This document shows, in pieces, positions 24,476-33,027 of a stretch of DNA of 58,978 nt. The stretch comes from Betaproteobacteria bacterium HGW-Betaproteobacteria-14 (GTDB lineage Bacteria > Pseudomonadota > Gammaproteobacteria > Burkholderiales > Rhodocyclaceae). Position 1 is the first letter of the stretch. Every line of letters begins with the position of its first letter. The stretch is from the NCBI GenBank assembly GCA_002840845.1, contig PHCS01000017.1, positions 1 through 58,978 on the forward strand. The letters run 5' to 3'. The translations under genes were made by a program, and so were the position numbers. The notes beneath the pieces are model-generated. The model saw only the letters and a list, made by a program, of their open reading frames with translations, did no database searches and was not told where the DNA came from.

Positions 24476-25957
24476 ATGATCTCTGCGCACCTGCCTGCCC
24501 TGCAGGTCGCCCTGCCGCTGATTGCCGCGCCCCTGATGGTGCTGGTGCGCCGCGGCGGCATCGCCTACGGGATGATGCTGGCCGTCGCCTGGATCTCGCT
24601 GCTGATCTCCCTGCTGCTGGCGCAGCAGGTCGCAGACCACGGCCCGATCTCCTACCATCTCGGCAGCTGGGCGCCGCCCTGGGGCATCGAGTATCGCGTC
24701 GATGCGCTTTCCGCCTTCGTGCTGGTGCTGGTGTCCCTTGCGGCGGCGGCGGTGGTGCCCTACAGCCGCCGCAGCGTCGAGGCCGAAGTCTCCCGGGAAC
24801 AGCATTACCTGTTCTACGCCATGTTCGCCCTCTGCCTGACCGGGCTGCTCGGCATCACGATCACCGGCGACGCCTTCAACATCTTCGTCTTCCTCGAAGT
24901 GTCCTCGCTGTCGACCTATGTGCTGATCGCGCTGGGACGCGACCGGCGCGCCCTCACCGCCGCCTACCAGTACCTGATCATGGGCACCATCGGCGCGACC
25001 TTCATCGTCATCGGCGTCGGCCTGCTCTACCTCATGACCGGCTCGCTCAACCTGGTCGACATCGCCCAGCGCCTGCCCGACGTTGCCGAAAGGCGACCGG
25101 TGCTGGCGGCGCTGGCCTTCCTCACCGTCGGCATCTCGCTCAAGCTGGCGCTGTTCCCGCTGCACCTGTGGCTGCCCAACGCCTACACCTACGCACCTTC
25201 GTCCATTTCCGCCTTCCTCGCCGCCACGGCGACCAAGGTGTCGGTGTACGTGCTGATCCGCTTCTATTACTCGGTGTTCGGCGAGACCCTGGTATTCAAG
25301 GAACTGCCCGTGCCGCTGGTCCTGCTGGCGTTGTCCCTGGCCGCCATGTTCATCGCCTCCTTCGCCGCGCTCTACCAGGAAAACCTGAAGCGCCTGTTCG
25401 CCTATTCCAGCGTGGCGCAGATCGGCTACATCACCCTCGGCCTGTCGCTGGATTCCGTCGGCGGCCTCTCCGCCGCCATCGTCCATCTGTTCAACCATGC
25501 GCTGGCCAAGGGCGCCCTGTTCATGCTGCTCGGCGGCATCATGCTGCGCACCGGCGGCGTCTCGCTCCACTGCGTCTGCGGACTGGCCCGCCGCATGCCG
25601 CTGACCACCTTCGGCATCGTCATCGCCGGCCTGTCGCTGATCGGCGTGCCGGGCACGGCCGGCTTCGTCAGCAAATGGGCGCTGATCACGGCCGCGCTCG
25701 AAGCCGGCCTGTGGTGGCTGGTGCTGCTCATCGTCGCCAGTTCGCTGCTGGCGGTCGCCTATGTCTGGCGCTTCGTCGAGGCGGCCTACCTGCGTGCGCC
25801 GGCGCCGGAAGCCACCGAGAAAATCGAGGCGCCCTGGTCGATGCTGGTGCCGGCCTGGGTGCTGGTGGCGCTGTCCGTGTACCTGGGCTTCGACACCCGC
25901 TTCACCTTGGGCGGCGCGACCCGCGCCGCGCAGATGCTGTTCGGGGCTGGCGGATGA
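24476..25957 (+). CDS. Large antiporter subunit 1 (MrpD/NuoM-like)
   Basis: A 493-residue membrane protein of the complex I antiporter family with about 14 helices. Key features are E in F-L-E-V-S-S-L-S-T-Y and K in L-K-L-A-L-F-P-L-H-L-W-L-P-N-A-Y, with the helix pair N-L-K-R-L-F-A-Y-S-S-V-A-Q. These charged residues form the proton path in Mrp and Nuo subunits. It overlaps the next subunit gene by four bases. It corresponds best to MrpD. Confidence 0.9.
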   Translation: MISAHLPALQVALPLIAAPLMVLVRRGGIAYGMMLAVAWISLLISLLLAQQVADHGPISYHLGSWAPPWGIEYRVDALSAFVLVLVSLAAAAVVPYSRRSVEAEVSREQHYLFYAMFALCLTGLLGITITGDAFNIFVFLEVSSLSTYVLIALGRDRRALTAAYQYLIMGTIGATFIVIGVGLLYLMTGSLNLVDIAQRLPDVAERRPVLAALAFLTVGISLKLALFPLHLWLPNAYTYAPSSISAFLAATATKVSVYVLIRFYYSVFGETLVFKELPVPLVLLALSLAAMFIASFAALYQENLKRLFAYSSVAQIGYITLGLSLDSVGGLSAAIVHLFNHALAKGALFMLLGGIMLRTGGVSLHCVCGLARRMPLTTFGIVIAGLSLIGVPGTAGFVSKWALITAALEAGLWWLVLLIVASSLLAVAYVWRFVEAAYLRAPAPEATEKIEAPWSMLVPAWVLVALSVYLGFDTRFTLGGATRAAQMLFGAGG

Positions 25958-27426
25958 TCGCCGCGCAGACAGCCATCGTCGCCGCCCTCCTCGTGCCGCT
26001 GGCGGGGGCGCTGGCCATTTCCCTCCTCGGCCGCTGGCCGAACCTGCGCGAGGCGGCAACCCTGACCACGGCCGCCCTCCTCTTCTTCTGCGTGGTTTCC
26101 CTGCTCGGTCCGGTCAGTGCCGGCGCGCGGCCGGAGCTGACTTTGTTCGAAATGCTGCCCGGGCTGCCGATCGCCTTCCGCGTCGAACCGCTCGGCATGC
26201 TCTTCGCCCTGGTGGCCAGCGGCCTGTGGATCGTCAACTCGCTCTACTCGATCGGCTACATGCGCGGCAACAACGAACAGAAGCAGACGCGCTTCTACGT
26301 CTGCTTCGCCGGCGCGCTGGCCGCCGCCATGGGCATCGCCTTCGCCGGCAACCTGCTTACCCTGTTCCTCTTCTACGAGGCGCTGACCCTGATCACCTAT
26401 CCGCTGGTGACGCACAAGGGCCACGAGGAGGCGAAGCGGGGCGGACGCACCTACCTCGCCCTGCTGATCGGCACCTCGATGCTGTTCCTCCTGCCGGCCA
26501 TCGCCTTCACCTGGCATGTCGCCGGCACGCTCGATTTCGCCGCGGGCGGCATCCTCGCCGGCAAGCTCTCCGGCACCGCGCTCGCCGCGCTGCTGGCGCT
26601 CTACATGTTCGGCATCGGCAAGGCCGCGCTGATGCCGATGCATCGCTGGCTGCCCGCCGCCATGGTGGCGCCGACGCCAGTCTCCGCGCTGCTGCATGCC
26701 GTGGCCGTGGTGAAAGCCGGCGTGTTCTGCGTGCTCAAGGTGGTGGTCTACGTATTCGGCGCCGAGACCTTGTCATCGGGCGCCGCCGCCTGGCTGCCCT
26801 GGGTGGCCGGCTTCACCATCATCGCCGCCTCGACCGTGGCGCTCTACGCCGACAACCTGAAGCGGCGGCTGGCCTATTCCACCGTGAGCCAGCTCTCCTA
26901 CGTGGTGCTGGGCGCCGCCCTGCTGGCGCCCTATTCGCTCGTCGCCGCCGCCTTCCACATCGCCGCCCACGCCCTGGGCAAGATCACGCTGTTCTTCGCC
27001 GCCGGCGCCATCTACACCGCCGCGCACAAGACGAAAGTGAGCGAACTGGACGGCATCGGCCGCCTCATGCCGTGGACGATGGGAGCGTTCGTGGTCGGCG
27101 CCCTGTCGATGATCGGCCTGCCGCCGGCGGCAGGCTTCGTCTCGAAATGGTATCTGCTGAGCGGCGCCATGAGCGCCGGCCACTGGGCGGTGGTGGCGGT
27201 GCTGACGATGAGCACGCTGCTGAATGCCGGCTATTTCGCGCCCATCGTCTACCGCGCCTTCTTCCGCGCGCCCGCGGCGGGACAGGGACACGACGCGCAT
27301 CACGCGCACGGCGAGGCGCCGCTGCCCATGGTCATTGCGCTGACCCTGACGGCTGCCGGCACCGTGCTGCTGTTCTTCTTCCCCGACGTGCCGCTGGAAC
27401 TCGGCCGCGCGATGCTGAAAGGATGA
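25954..27426 (+). CDS. Large antiporter subunit 2 (MrpA/NuoL-like, no C-terminal tail)
   Basis: A 490-residue antiporter-type membrane protein. It has the E in L-F-L-F-Y-E-A-L-T-L, the conserved M-H-R-W-L-P-A-A-M-V-A-P-T-P-V-S-A-L-L-H-A region and L-K-R-R-L-A-Y-S-T-V-S-Q. Similarity is closest to the N-terminal two-thirds of MrpA; the missing tail is supplied by the separate DUF4040 gene upstream. A His-rich stretch (H-D-A-H-H-A-H) near the C-terminus could bind metal. It overlaps both neighbours by four bases. Confidence 0.88.
   Translation: MIAAQTAIVAALLVPLAGALAISLLGRWPNLREAATLTTAALLFFCVVSLLGPVSAGARPELTLFEMLPGLPIAFRVEPLGMLFALVASGLWIVNSLYSIGYMRGNNEQKQTRFYVCFAGALAAAMGIAFAGNLLTLFLFYEALTLITYPLVTHKGHEEAKRGGRTYLALLIGTSMLFLLPAIAFTWHVAGTLDFAAGGILAGKLSGTALAALLALYMFGIGKAALMPMHRWLPAAMVAPTPVSALLHAVAVVKAGVFCVLKVVVYVFGAETLSSGAAAWLPWVAGFTIIAASTVALYADNLKRRLAYSTVSQLSYVVLGAALLAPYSLVAAAFHIAAHALGKITLFFAAGAIYTAAHKTKVSELDGIGRLMPWTMGAFVVGALSMIGLPPAAGFVSKWYLLSGAMSAGHWAVVAVLTMSTLLNAGYFAPIVYRAFFRAPAAGQGHDAHHAHGEAPLPMVIALTLTAAGTVLLFFFPDVPLELGRAMLKG
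26121..26145 (+). repeat. Weak match to the dispersed motif
   Basis: CGGCGC, ten bases, CTGACTTTG: one mismatch in the core and two in the left half. Listed for completeness; it may be chance. Confidence 0.2.
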
Positions 27427-27692
27427 ACATGGAACCGCACTGGCTCGTCCGCCCCCGCACCATCCGCCTGCTGTGGATCGCCTTCATCGCCATCCTGGCG
27501 GCGACCGTCGCCGCGCAGTTCGTCGTCGACATGCATCCCCACTTCGGCGTCGACGGCCTGTTCGGCTTCAACGCCTGGTACGGCTTCGGCACCTGCGCGC
27601 TGATGATCGTCGGCGCCAAGGCGCTCGGCCTGCTCATCAAGCGGCCGGACACCTATTACGACGCGGAAGAGGACGGCAATGGACACGGCTAA
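27423..27692 (+). CDS. Small two-helix membrane protein of the Mrp-like cluster
   Basis: An 89-residue protein with two hydrophobic segments (about residues 15-35 and 52-72) and an acidic, His/Asp-containing tail. It overlaps the antiporter genes on both sides, so it is probably a structural subunit of the complex. ATG at 27423 overlaps the previous stop; an in-frame ATG two codons later is possible. I do not recognise the family. Confidence 0.7.
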   Translation: MNMEPHWLVRPRTIRLLWIAFIAILAATVAAQFVVDMHPHFGVDGLFGFNAWYGFGTCALMIVGAKALGLLIKRPDTYYDAEEDGNGHG

Positions 27693-29370
27693 CGTTTTCC
27701 ATCCCGGACTCATCCTCATCGTCGGCGCACTCGTCGCCGCGCCCTTGCGCGGCAACCTGCGCCAGGCGGCGACGCTGCTGTTTCCCCTCTTCGCGCTGTT
27801 TGCCGTCTGGCAGCTTCCGGACGGCGCTGCCTGGCACCTGCGCTATCTCGATTACGAGCTCGCCCCGCTGGCCGCGGACAAGCTCTCGCGCCTGTTCGCC
27901 GCCATCTTCACCCTGATGGCCTTCGGCGGCGCGCTGTTCGCCCTGGGCCAGAAGAACCGCGTCGAGGTGCCGGCAGCGCTGCTGTATGCCGGCTCGGCCG
28001 TCGGCGTCGCCCTCGCCGGCGACCTCGTCACCGTATTCGTCTTCTGGGAACTCATGGCGATCGGCTCGACGCTGGTGGTGTGGAGCGCCGGCACGCCGCT
28101 CGCCTGGCGCGCCAGCGTGCGCTACCTTGCCGTGCATCTGTTCGGCGGCGTCCTGCTCATGGCCGGCATTGCCGGCCATGTCGCCGACACCGGCTCGGTC
28201 GCCTTCGCCCGCATGGCGCTAGACTCGCCCGCCCACTGGCTGATCCTCGCCGGCTTCCTCGTCAACGCCGGGGCGCCGCCGCTTTCCGCCTGGCTGCCCG
28301 ACGCCTACCCCGAGGCCTCCTGGAGCGGCACCGTCTTCCTGTCCGCCTTCACCACGAAGACGGCAGTGTATGTGCTGCTGCGGGGCTTTCCGGGCACCGA
28401 GCTGCTGATCTGGATCGGCGTCTTCATGATCTTCTACGGCATCGTCTATGCGCTGCTGGAGAACGACATGCGGCGCATCCTGGCCTACAGCATCGTGAAC
28501 CAGGTCGGCTTCATGGTGGTCGGCATCGGCATCGGCACCGAGATGGCGCTGAACGGCGCGGCCGCCCATGCCTTCACCCACATCATCTACAAGGCGCTGC
28601 TGCTGATGTCGGCCGGCGCGGTGCTCTACCGGACCGGCAGGCGCAAATGCACCGACCTCGGCGGGCTGTTCCAGAGCATGCCGCTGACCGCCGTCTGCGG
28701 CATCATCGGCGCCCTGTCGATCTCCTCGTTCCCGCTCACCTCCGGCTTCATCAGCAAGTCGATGGTCGCGCAGGCCGCGGCCGACCAGCACCTGCTCGCC
28801 GTCTGGATGCTGCTGGCGGCGGCTTCCGCCGGCGTCTTCCTGCATGCCGGCATCAAGTTCCCCTGGTTCGTCTTCTTCCAGAAGGATTCCGGCCTGCGCC
28901 CGGCCGAACCGCCGAAAAACATGCAGGCCGCCATGCTGTTCTTCTCCGCGCTGTGCATCGGCCTCGGCGTCTATCCCGATCCGCTCTACGCCATGCTGCC
29001 GTTCCCGGTCGATTACGCGCCCTACACCGGCGCCCACGTGGTGGCGCAGCTGCAGCTGCTGCTCTTCTCCGGCCTGGCCTTCTTCGTCATGCTGAACTTT
29101 CTCAAGCGCACACTGACGATCACGCTGGATGTCGACTGGTTCTATCGCATCGCCGGCGCGCGCCTGGTCGCCGCCGTCGGCGGCCTGATCAGCCGGACGC
29201 TGGAATCCGTCTCGGCCGCGCTCGCCCGGCGCAGCGGCGCCCTGCACGCCACGCTGTTGCGGCAGCACGGCCCGGAGGGCACCCTGGCGCGCACCTGGCC
29301 GACCGGCAGCATGGCGATCTGGGTGGTCGTGCTGCTGCTCGCCTACCTCGTGCTCTACTACCTCTACTGA
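27679..29370 (+). CDS. Large antiporter subunit 3 (NuoN/MrpD-like)
   Basis: A 563-residue antiporter-family membrane protein, the third large subunit of this cluster. It has F-V-F-W-E-L-M-A-I-G with the conserved Glu, the W-L-P-D-A-Y-P-E-A region and N-D-M-R-R-I-L-A-Y-S-I-V-N-Q. An extended C-terminal part follows residue 440. Canonical Mrp has only two such subunits, so this complex is enlarged. It overlaps the small gene before it by 14 bases and ends the operon core. Confidence 0.88.
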   Translation: MDTANVFHPGLILIVGALVAAPLRGNLRQAATLLFPLFALFAVWQLPDGAAWHLRYLDYELAPLAADKLSRLFAAIFTLMAFGGALFALGQKNRVEVPAALLYAGSAVGVALAGDLVTVFVFWELMAIGSTLVVWSAGTPLAWRASVRYLAVHLFGGVLLMAGIAGHVADTGSVAFARMALDSPAHWLILAGFLVNAGAPPLSAWLPDAYPEASWSGTVFLSAFTTKTAVYVLLRGFPGTELLIWIGVFMIFYGIVYALLENDMRRILAYSIVNQVGFMVVGIGIGTEMALNGAAAHAFTHIIYKALLLMSAGAVLYRTGRRKCTDLGGLFQSMPLTAVCGIIGALSISSFPLTSGFISKSMVAQAAADQHLLAVWMLLAAASAGVFLHAGIKFPWFVFFQKDSGLRPAEPPKNMQAAMLFFSALCIGLGVYPDPLYAMLPFPVDYAPYTGAHVVAQLQLLLFSGLAFFVMLNFLKRTLTITLDVDWFYRIAGARLVAAVGGLISRTLESVSAALARRSGALHATLLRQHGPEGTLARTWPTGSMAIWVVVLLLAYLVLYYLY

Positions 29371-29445
29371 GTCCGCAGCGGCGACGCGTCCTGAACGGAG
29401 CGCCACGCTCCGGACCTGACTGCAATTGATGGGATAATTCAGTAC

Positions 29446-30447
29446 ATGATCTGGCTGAAATTCCTTCTCTGTCTCGTCGTCATCTGGCTGGCCGGCGCGC
29501 GCCTGTCCCGCTATGGGGACATCATTGCCGAGAAAACCGGCATGGGCCGCAATTGGGTCGGGCTGATCATGCTCGCCACCGTCACGTCGCTGCCCGAACT
29601 GGTTACCGGCATCAGCGCTGTCACCGTGGCGGGCGTGCCCAACATCGCCATCGGCGACGTACTCGGCAGCTGCGCCTTCAACCTGCTCATCCTCGTCGTA
29701 GTGGATTTCCTCTACCGCGAGGAGTCGCTTTACAGCCGCGCCAGCCGCGGCCACACCCTCTCGGCCGGATTCGGCGTCGTGCTCATCGGCATGGTGGGCC
29801 TGTCCCTGCTGCTCGCGACGCGGGGCGCCACGCTCGCCATCGGCCACGTCGGCGCCTATACCCCCTTCATCCTGGCGTTCTACTTCCTGTCCATGCGCAC
29901 GGTGTTCCTCTACGAACGCCACGAGATGGCGGAGTACGTCGGCGAGGTGGTCGAGCGCTACCCGGGCATCGAATTGCGGCAGGCCTTCATCGGCTACGCC
30001 CTGGCCGCCTCCGCGGTGGTTGTGGCCGGCGTCTGGCTGCCCTTCGTCGGCGAGGAAATCGCCGTCACCATGGGCTGGCATGACTCCTTCGTCGGCACGC
30101 TGCTCATCGCCGCCGCCACCTCGACGCCGGAAATCGCCGTCACGGTGGCTGCGGTGCGCATGGGCGCGTTGGACATGGCCATCGCCAACCTGCTCGGCAG
30201 CAACCTCTTCAACATCATGATCGTCGCGGTGGACGACCTGTTCTACCTGAAGGGGCCGATCCTCGCGCAGGTCTCGCCGGCGCACGCCGTCTCCGCCTTC
30301 TCCGCCATCATCATGACCGGCATCGCCATCGTCGGCCTGTGTTACCGGCCGACCGGACGGCTGCGGATCCGGGTCGGCTGGATCAGCGTATTCCTGCTGG
30401 CCATCTACCTCATCAACAGTTATGTATTGTTCGAATATGGCGACTGA
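29446..30447 (+). CDS. Sodium:calcium antiporter (CaCA, YrbG family)
   Basis: A 333-residue exchanger with ten or eleven helices and the two inverted alpha repeats: S-L-P-E-L-V-T-G with G-D-V-L-G-S-C-A-F-N, and S-T-P-E-I-A-V-T with N-L-L-G-S-N-L-F-N. The paired glutamates bind Ca2+ in this family. It follows the Mrp-like cluster by 75 bp and precedes a P2-type ATPase, forming a cation-export block. Confidence 0.92.
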   Translation: MIWLKFLLCLVVIWLAGARLSRYGDIIAEKTGMGRNWVGLIMLATVTSLPELVTGISAVTVAGVPNIAIGDVLGSCAFNLLILVVVDFLYREESLYSRASRGHTLSAGFGVVLIGMVGLSLLLATRGATLAIGHVGAYTPFILAFYFLSMRTVFLYERHEMAEYVGEVVERYPGIELRQAFIGYALAASAVVVAGVWLPFVGEEIAVTMGWHDSFVGTLLIAAATSTPEIAVTVAAVRMGALDMAIANLLGSNLFNIMIVAVDDLFYLKGPILAQVSPAHAVSAFSAIIMTGIAIVGLCYRPTGRLRIRVGWISVFLLAIYLINSYVLFEYGD

Positions 30448-30486
30448 AAGCGGACCACCCCACCCAGGCGCAAAGGCGAAGCAGCC

Positions 30487-32979
30487 ATGACCACCCCACA
30501 ACGCGGCACCCTCCCCGCCGGGCTGACGCAGGCAGAAGCCGGCGTGCGCCTGCGCCGATACGGCCCGAACGCACTGCCGGAAAAGAGGCCGACCACCCTG
30601 TGGCAGCGCTTCCTGCGCCAGTTCCAGAGCCCGCTCATCTACATTCTGCTGGTCGCGCTGGTGGTCGACGGCGGCATCTGGATCTATGAGGGCGCCGAGG
30701 GCATGCCGGTCGAGTCGATCGCCATCGCACTGATCCTCCTGCTCAACGCCGGCCTGGGCGTCTATCAGGAGCGCAAGGCGGAGGCGGCGCTGGCGCGCCT
30801 CAAGGCCATGGCGACCTCCCTCGTCTGGGTGCTGCGCGACGGTGGCCTGGTGCACCTGCCCGGCACCGAGCTGGTGCCAGGCGACGTGGTGCGCCTCGAA
30901 GCCGGCGACCGCGTGCCGGCGGACGGCGTGCTGGCCGAGGCCCAGGGCGTGATGATCGACGAGTCGGTCCTCACCGGCGAATCCCTCCCGGTGGACAAGG
31001 AACTGGGCGACGAGGCGCTGAGCGGCACGCTGTTCGTGCGCGGCAAGGGCTATGTCGAAGTGGCGCGCACCGGCGCGGAGAGCGCCATGGGCCGGCTGGC
31101 GACCATGATCGGCGGCATCGAGGCCGAGCGCACGCCGCTCGAGCGGCGCCTGCATGTCTTTGGCCAGCAGATCGCCTGGGCGGTGCTCTTCATCGCCGTC
31201 GTGATCCTGCTTGGCGGCCTGGCGATCGAGGGCGTCGGCCGCCTCGGCCACATCTTCATCTTCGCCGTCGCGCTGGCCGTGGCGGCGATTCCGGAAGGCC
31301 TGCCGGCGGTGCTGACGCTGGCGCTCTCCCTCGGCGTGGAGCGCATGGCCGGGCGCAAGGCCATCGTGCGGCGGCTCTCCGCGGTGGAGGCCCTCGGCTC
31401 GGTCACCGTGATCGCCACCGACAAGACCGGCACGCTGACGGAGAACCGCATGCACGTGCGCGCCATCGATGCGCCCGACGCTGCGAAGGCGCTCACGGCG
31501 ATGGTGCTCGCCAACGATGCCGAGATCGACACGCGCGCCGGCGATCCGCTCGAACTGGCGCTGCTCGACCATGCCGCGGAGCAGGGCGTCCATGCACGCG
31601 ACATGGCGCGCCTGCACCCGCGCGACTCCTGCCTGCCCTTCGACAGCGCCTGGAAGTTCATGCGCGTCACCGTGACGCAGGAAGGGCGGCGCACCAGCTA
31701 CCTGAAGGGCGCGCCCGAGGTGCTGCTGGAACGCAGCACGCTGGCCGACAAGGAGCGTGAGGAATGGGAGGCCAAGGCGCTGTCCTACGCCGCCGAAGGC
31801 TACCGCGTCATCGCCCTCGCCTGCCGCGAGGACGAGGGCGACGAGCAACTGACGTTCCTCGGCCTGGTCCTGCTGTGGGATCCGCCGCGCGCCGAGGTGC
31901 CTGAAGCCATCCGCCGCGCCCAGGACGCCGGCATCCGCGTCGTCATGATCACCGGCGACCATCCGGCGACGGCGCAGGCGGTAGCCCGCGTCATCGGCCT
32001 GCCGCCCGGCCGCGCCATGACCGGCGCCGAGATCGAGAAGATGTCCGACGACGACCTGCGCATCGCGGTGCGCGAGGCCAACGTCTTCGCCCGCGTCGCA
32101 CCGGAGCACAAGCTGCGCCTGGTGGAAACGCTGAAGGGGATCGGCGAAGTCGTCGCCGTCACCGGCGACGGCGTCAATGATGCGCCTGCGCTCAAGCGCG
32201 CCGACGTCGGCGTGGCGATGGGACAGCGCGGCAGCGACGTCTCGCGCGAGGTGGCCGACCTCGTCCTGATGGACGACAACTTCGCCACCATCGTCGCCGC
32301 CATCGAGGAAGGGCGCAGCATCTACGAGAACATCCAGAAGTTCATCCGCTTTCTTTTTTCGACCAACGTCGCGCTGGTTCTGCTGGTGGTGTTTGGCCTG
32401 GGCGTGTCGATGGCGCTCGGCCTGCACGACGTCGCCGGCGGCCTCTTCCTGCCGCTCACCGCAGTGCAACTGCTGTGGATCAACTTCATCGCCGACGGCC
32501 CGCCGGCGCTGGCGCTGGCGCTCGACCGCAACCCGGGCGTGATGGAGCAGCCGCCGCGCGACCCGAAGGCGCCGCTGCTCGACGGCCCCTCGCTGCGCTT
32601 CATTTTCATCACCGGCATCACCAAGGCGGCGGGCGGCGTCGCCCTGCTGACGGTGCTGCCCCTGCTCGGCTACGGCCTGGCGGTGACGCGCACGCTGGTG
32701 TTCCTCTACGAGTCGCTCGCCCAGCTGGTGTTCGCCTACCCGTCGCGCCGCATCAGCGCCGAGCCGATGCCCAACCGGGCGCTGCACCTGGCGGTGCTGT
32801 TCGGCGCCGGCCTGCAGATCCTCACCGTGACCGTGCCCAGCCTGCGCGAACTGCTTGGTTTGGAGGCCATCGAGTGGCGCGCGGCGCTGGCGATGATGGT
32901 GGTGGTCCTGATCAGCTGGGGCGTGGCCGAAGCGGTTGGCAGGATGGGCGTCGCCCGCCCGCGACGGCGCTCGGAATGA
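30487..32979 (+). CDS. P-type cation ATPase, calcium-transporting type (P2A)
   Basis: An 830-residue ATPase with the cation ATPase N-domain at residues 1-60, the actuator motif L-T-G-E-S, the transport motif P-E-G-L-P in the fourth helix, the phosphorylation motif D-K-T-G-T and the hinge G-D-G-V-N-D-A-P. P-E-G-L and overall layout indicate the SERCA/PMR1-like subgroup that exports Ca2+ or Mn2+. Its position after a Na/Ca exchanger supports calcium. It begins 40 bases after the exchanger stop. Confidence 0.93.
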   Translation: MTTPQRGTLPAGLTQAEAGVRLRRYGPNALPEKRPTTLWQRFLRQFQSPLIYILLVALVVDGGIWIYEGAEGMPVESIAIALILLLNAGLGVYQERKAEAALARLKAMATSLVWVLRDGGLVHLPGTELVPGDVVRLEAGDRVPADGVLAEAQGVMIDESVLTGESLPVDKELGDEALSGTLFVRGKGYVEVARTGAESAMGRLATMIGGIEAERTPLERRLHVFGQQIAWAVLFIAVVILLGGLAIEGVGRLGHIFIFAVALAVAAIPEGLPAVLTLALSLGVERMAGRKAIVRRLSAVEALGSVTVIATDKTGTLTENRMHVRAIDAPDAAKALTAMVLANDAEIDTRAGDPLELALLDHAAEQGVHARDMARLHPRDSCLPFDSAWKFMRVTVTQEGRRTSYLKGAPEVLLERSTLADKEREEWEAKALSYAAEGYRVIALACREDEGDEQLTFLGLVLLWDPPRAEVPEAIRRAQDAGIRVVMITGDHPATAQAVARVIGLPPGRAMTGAEIEKMSDDDLRIAVREANVFARVAPEHKLRLVETLKGIGEVVAVTGDGVNDAPALKRADVGVAMGQRGSDVSREVADLVLMDDNFATIVAAIEEGRSIYENIQKFIRFLFSTNVALVLLVVFGLGVSMALGLHDVAGGLFLPLTAVQLLWINFIADGPPALALALDRNPGVMEQPPRDPKAPLLDGPSLRFIFITGITKAAGGVALLTVLPLLGYGLAVTRTLVFLYESLAQLVFAYPSRRISAEPMPNRALHLAVLFGAGLQILTVTVPSLRELLGLEAIEWRAALAMMVVVLISWGVAEAVGRMGVARPRRRSE

Positions 32980-32985
32980 CGAAGC

Positions 32986-33010
32986 CGCCGTGCCGCAGGG
33001 GCTGACTTTC
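32986..33010 (+). repeat. Dispersed motif copy B
   Basis: Exact match to both halves, ten bases apart, in the short gap between the P-type ATPase stop and the Na/Pi gene start. Confidence 0.75.
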
Positions 33011-33027
33011 CACGACGGGCGCGCGCC

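Noticed and set aside
24361..27426. A plus-strand frame of about 1,020 codons through the two large antiporter genes
   Set aside because: It runs out of frame across both real genes for most of its length and only its last half equals the true second subunit; the real starts have coupling overlaps.
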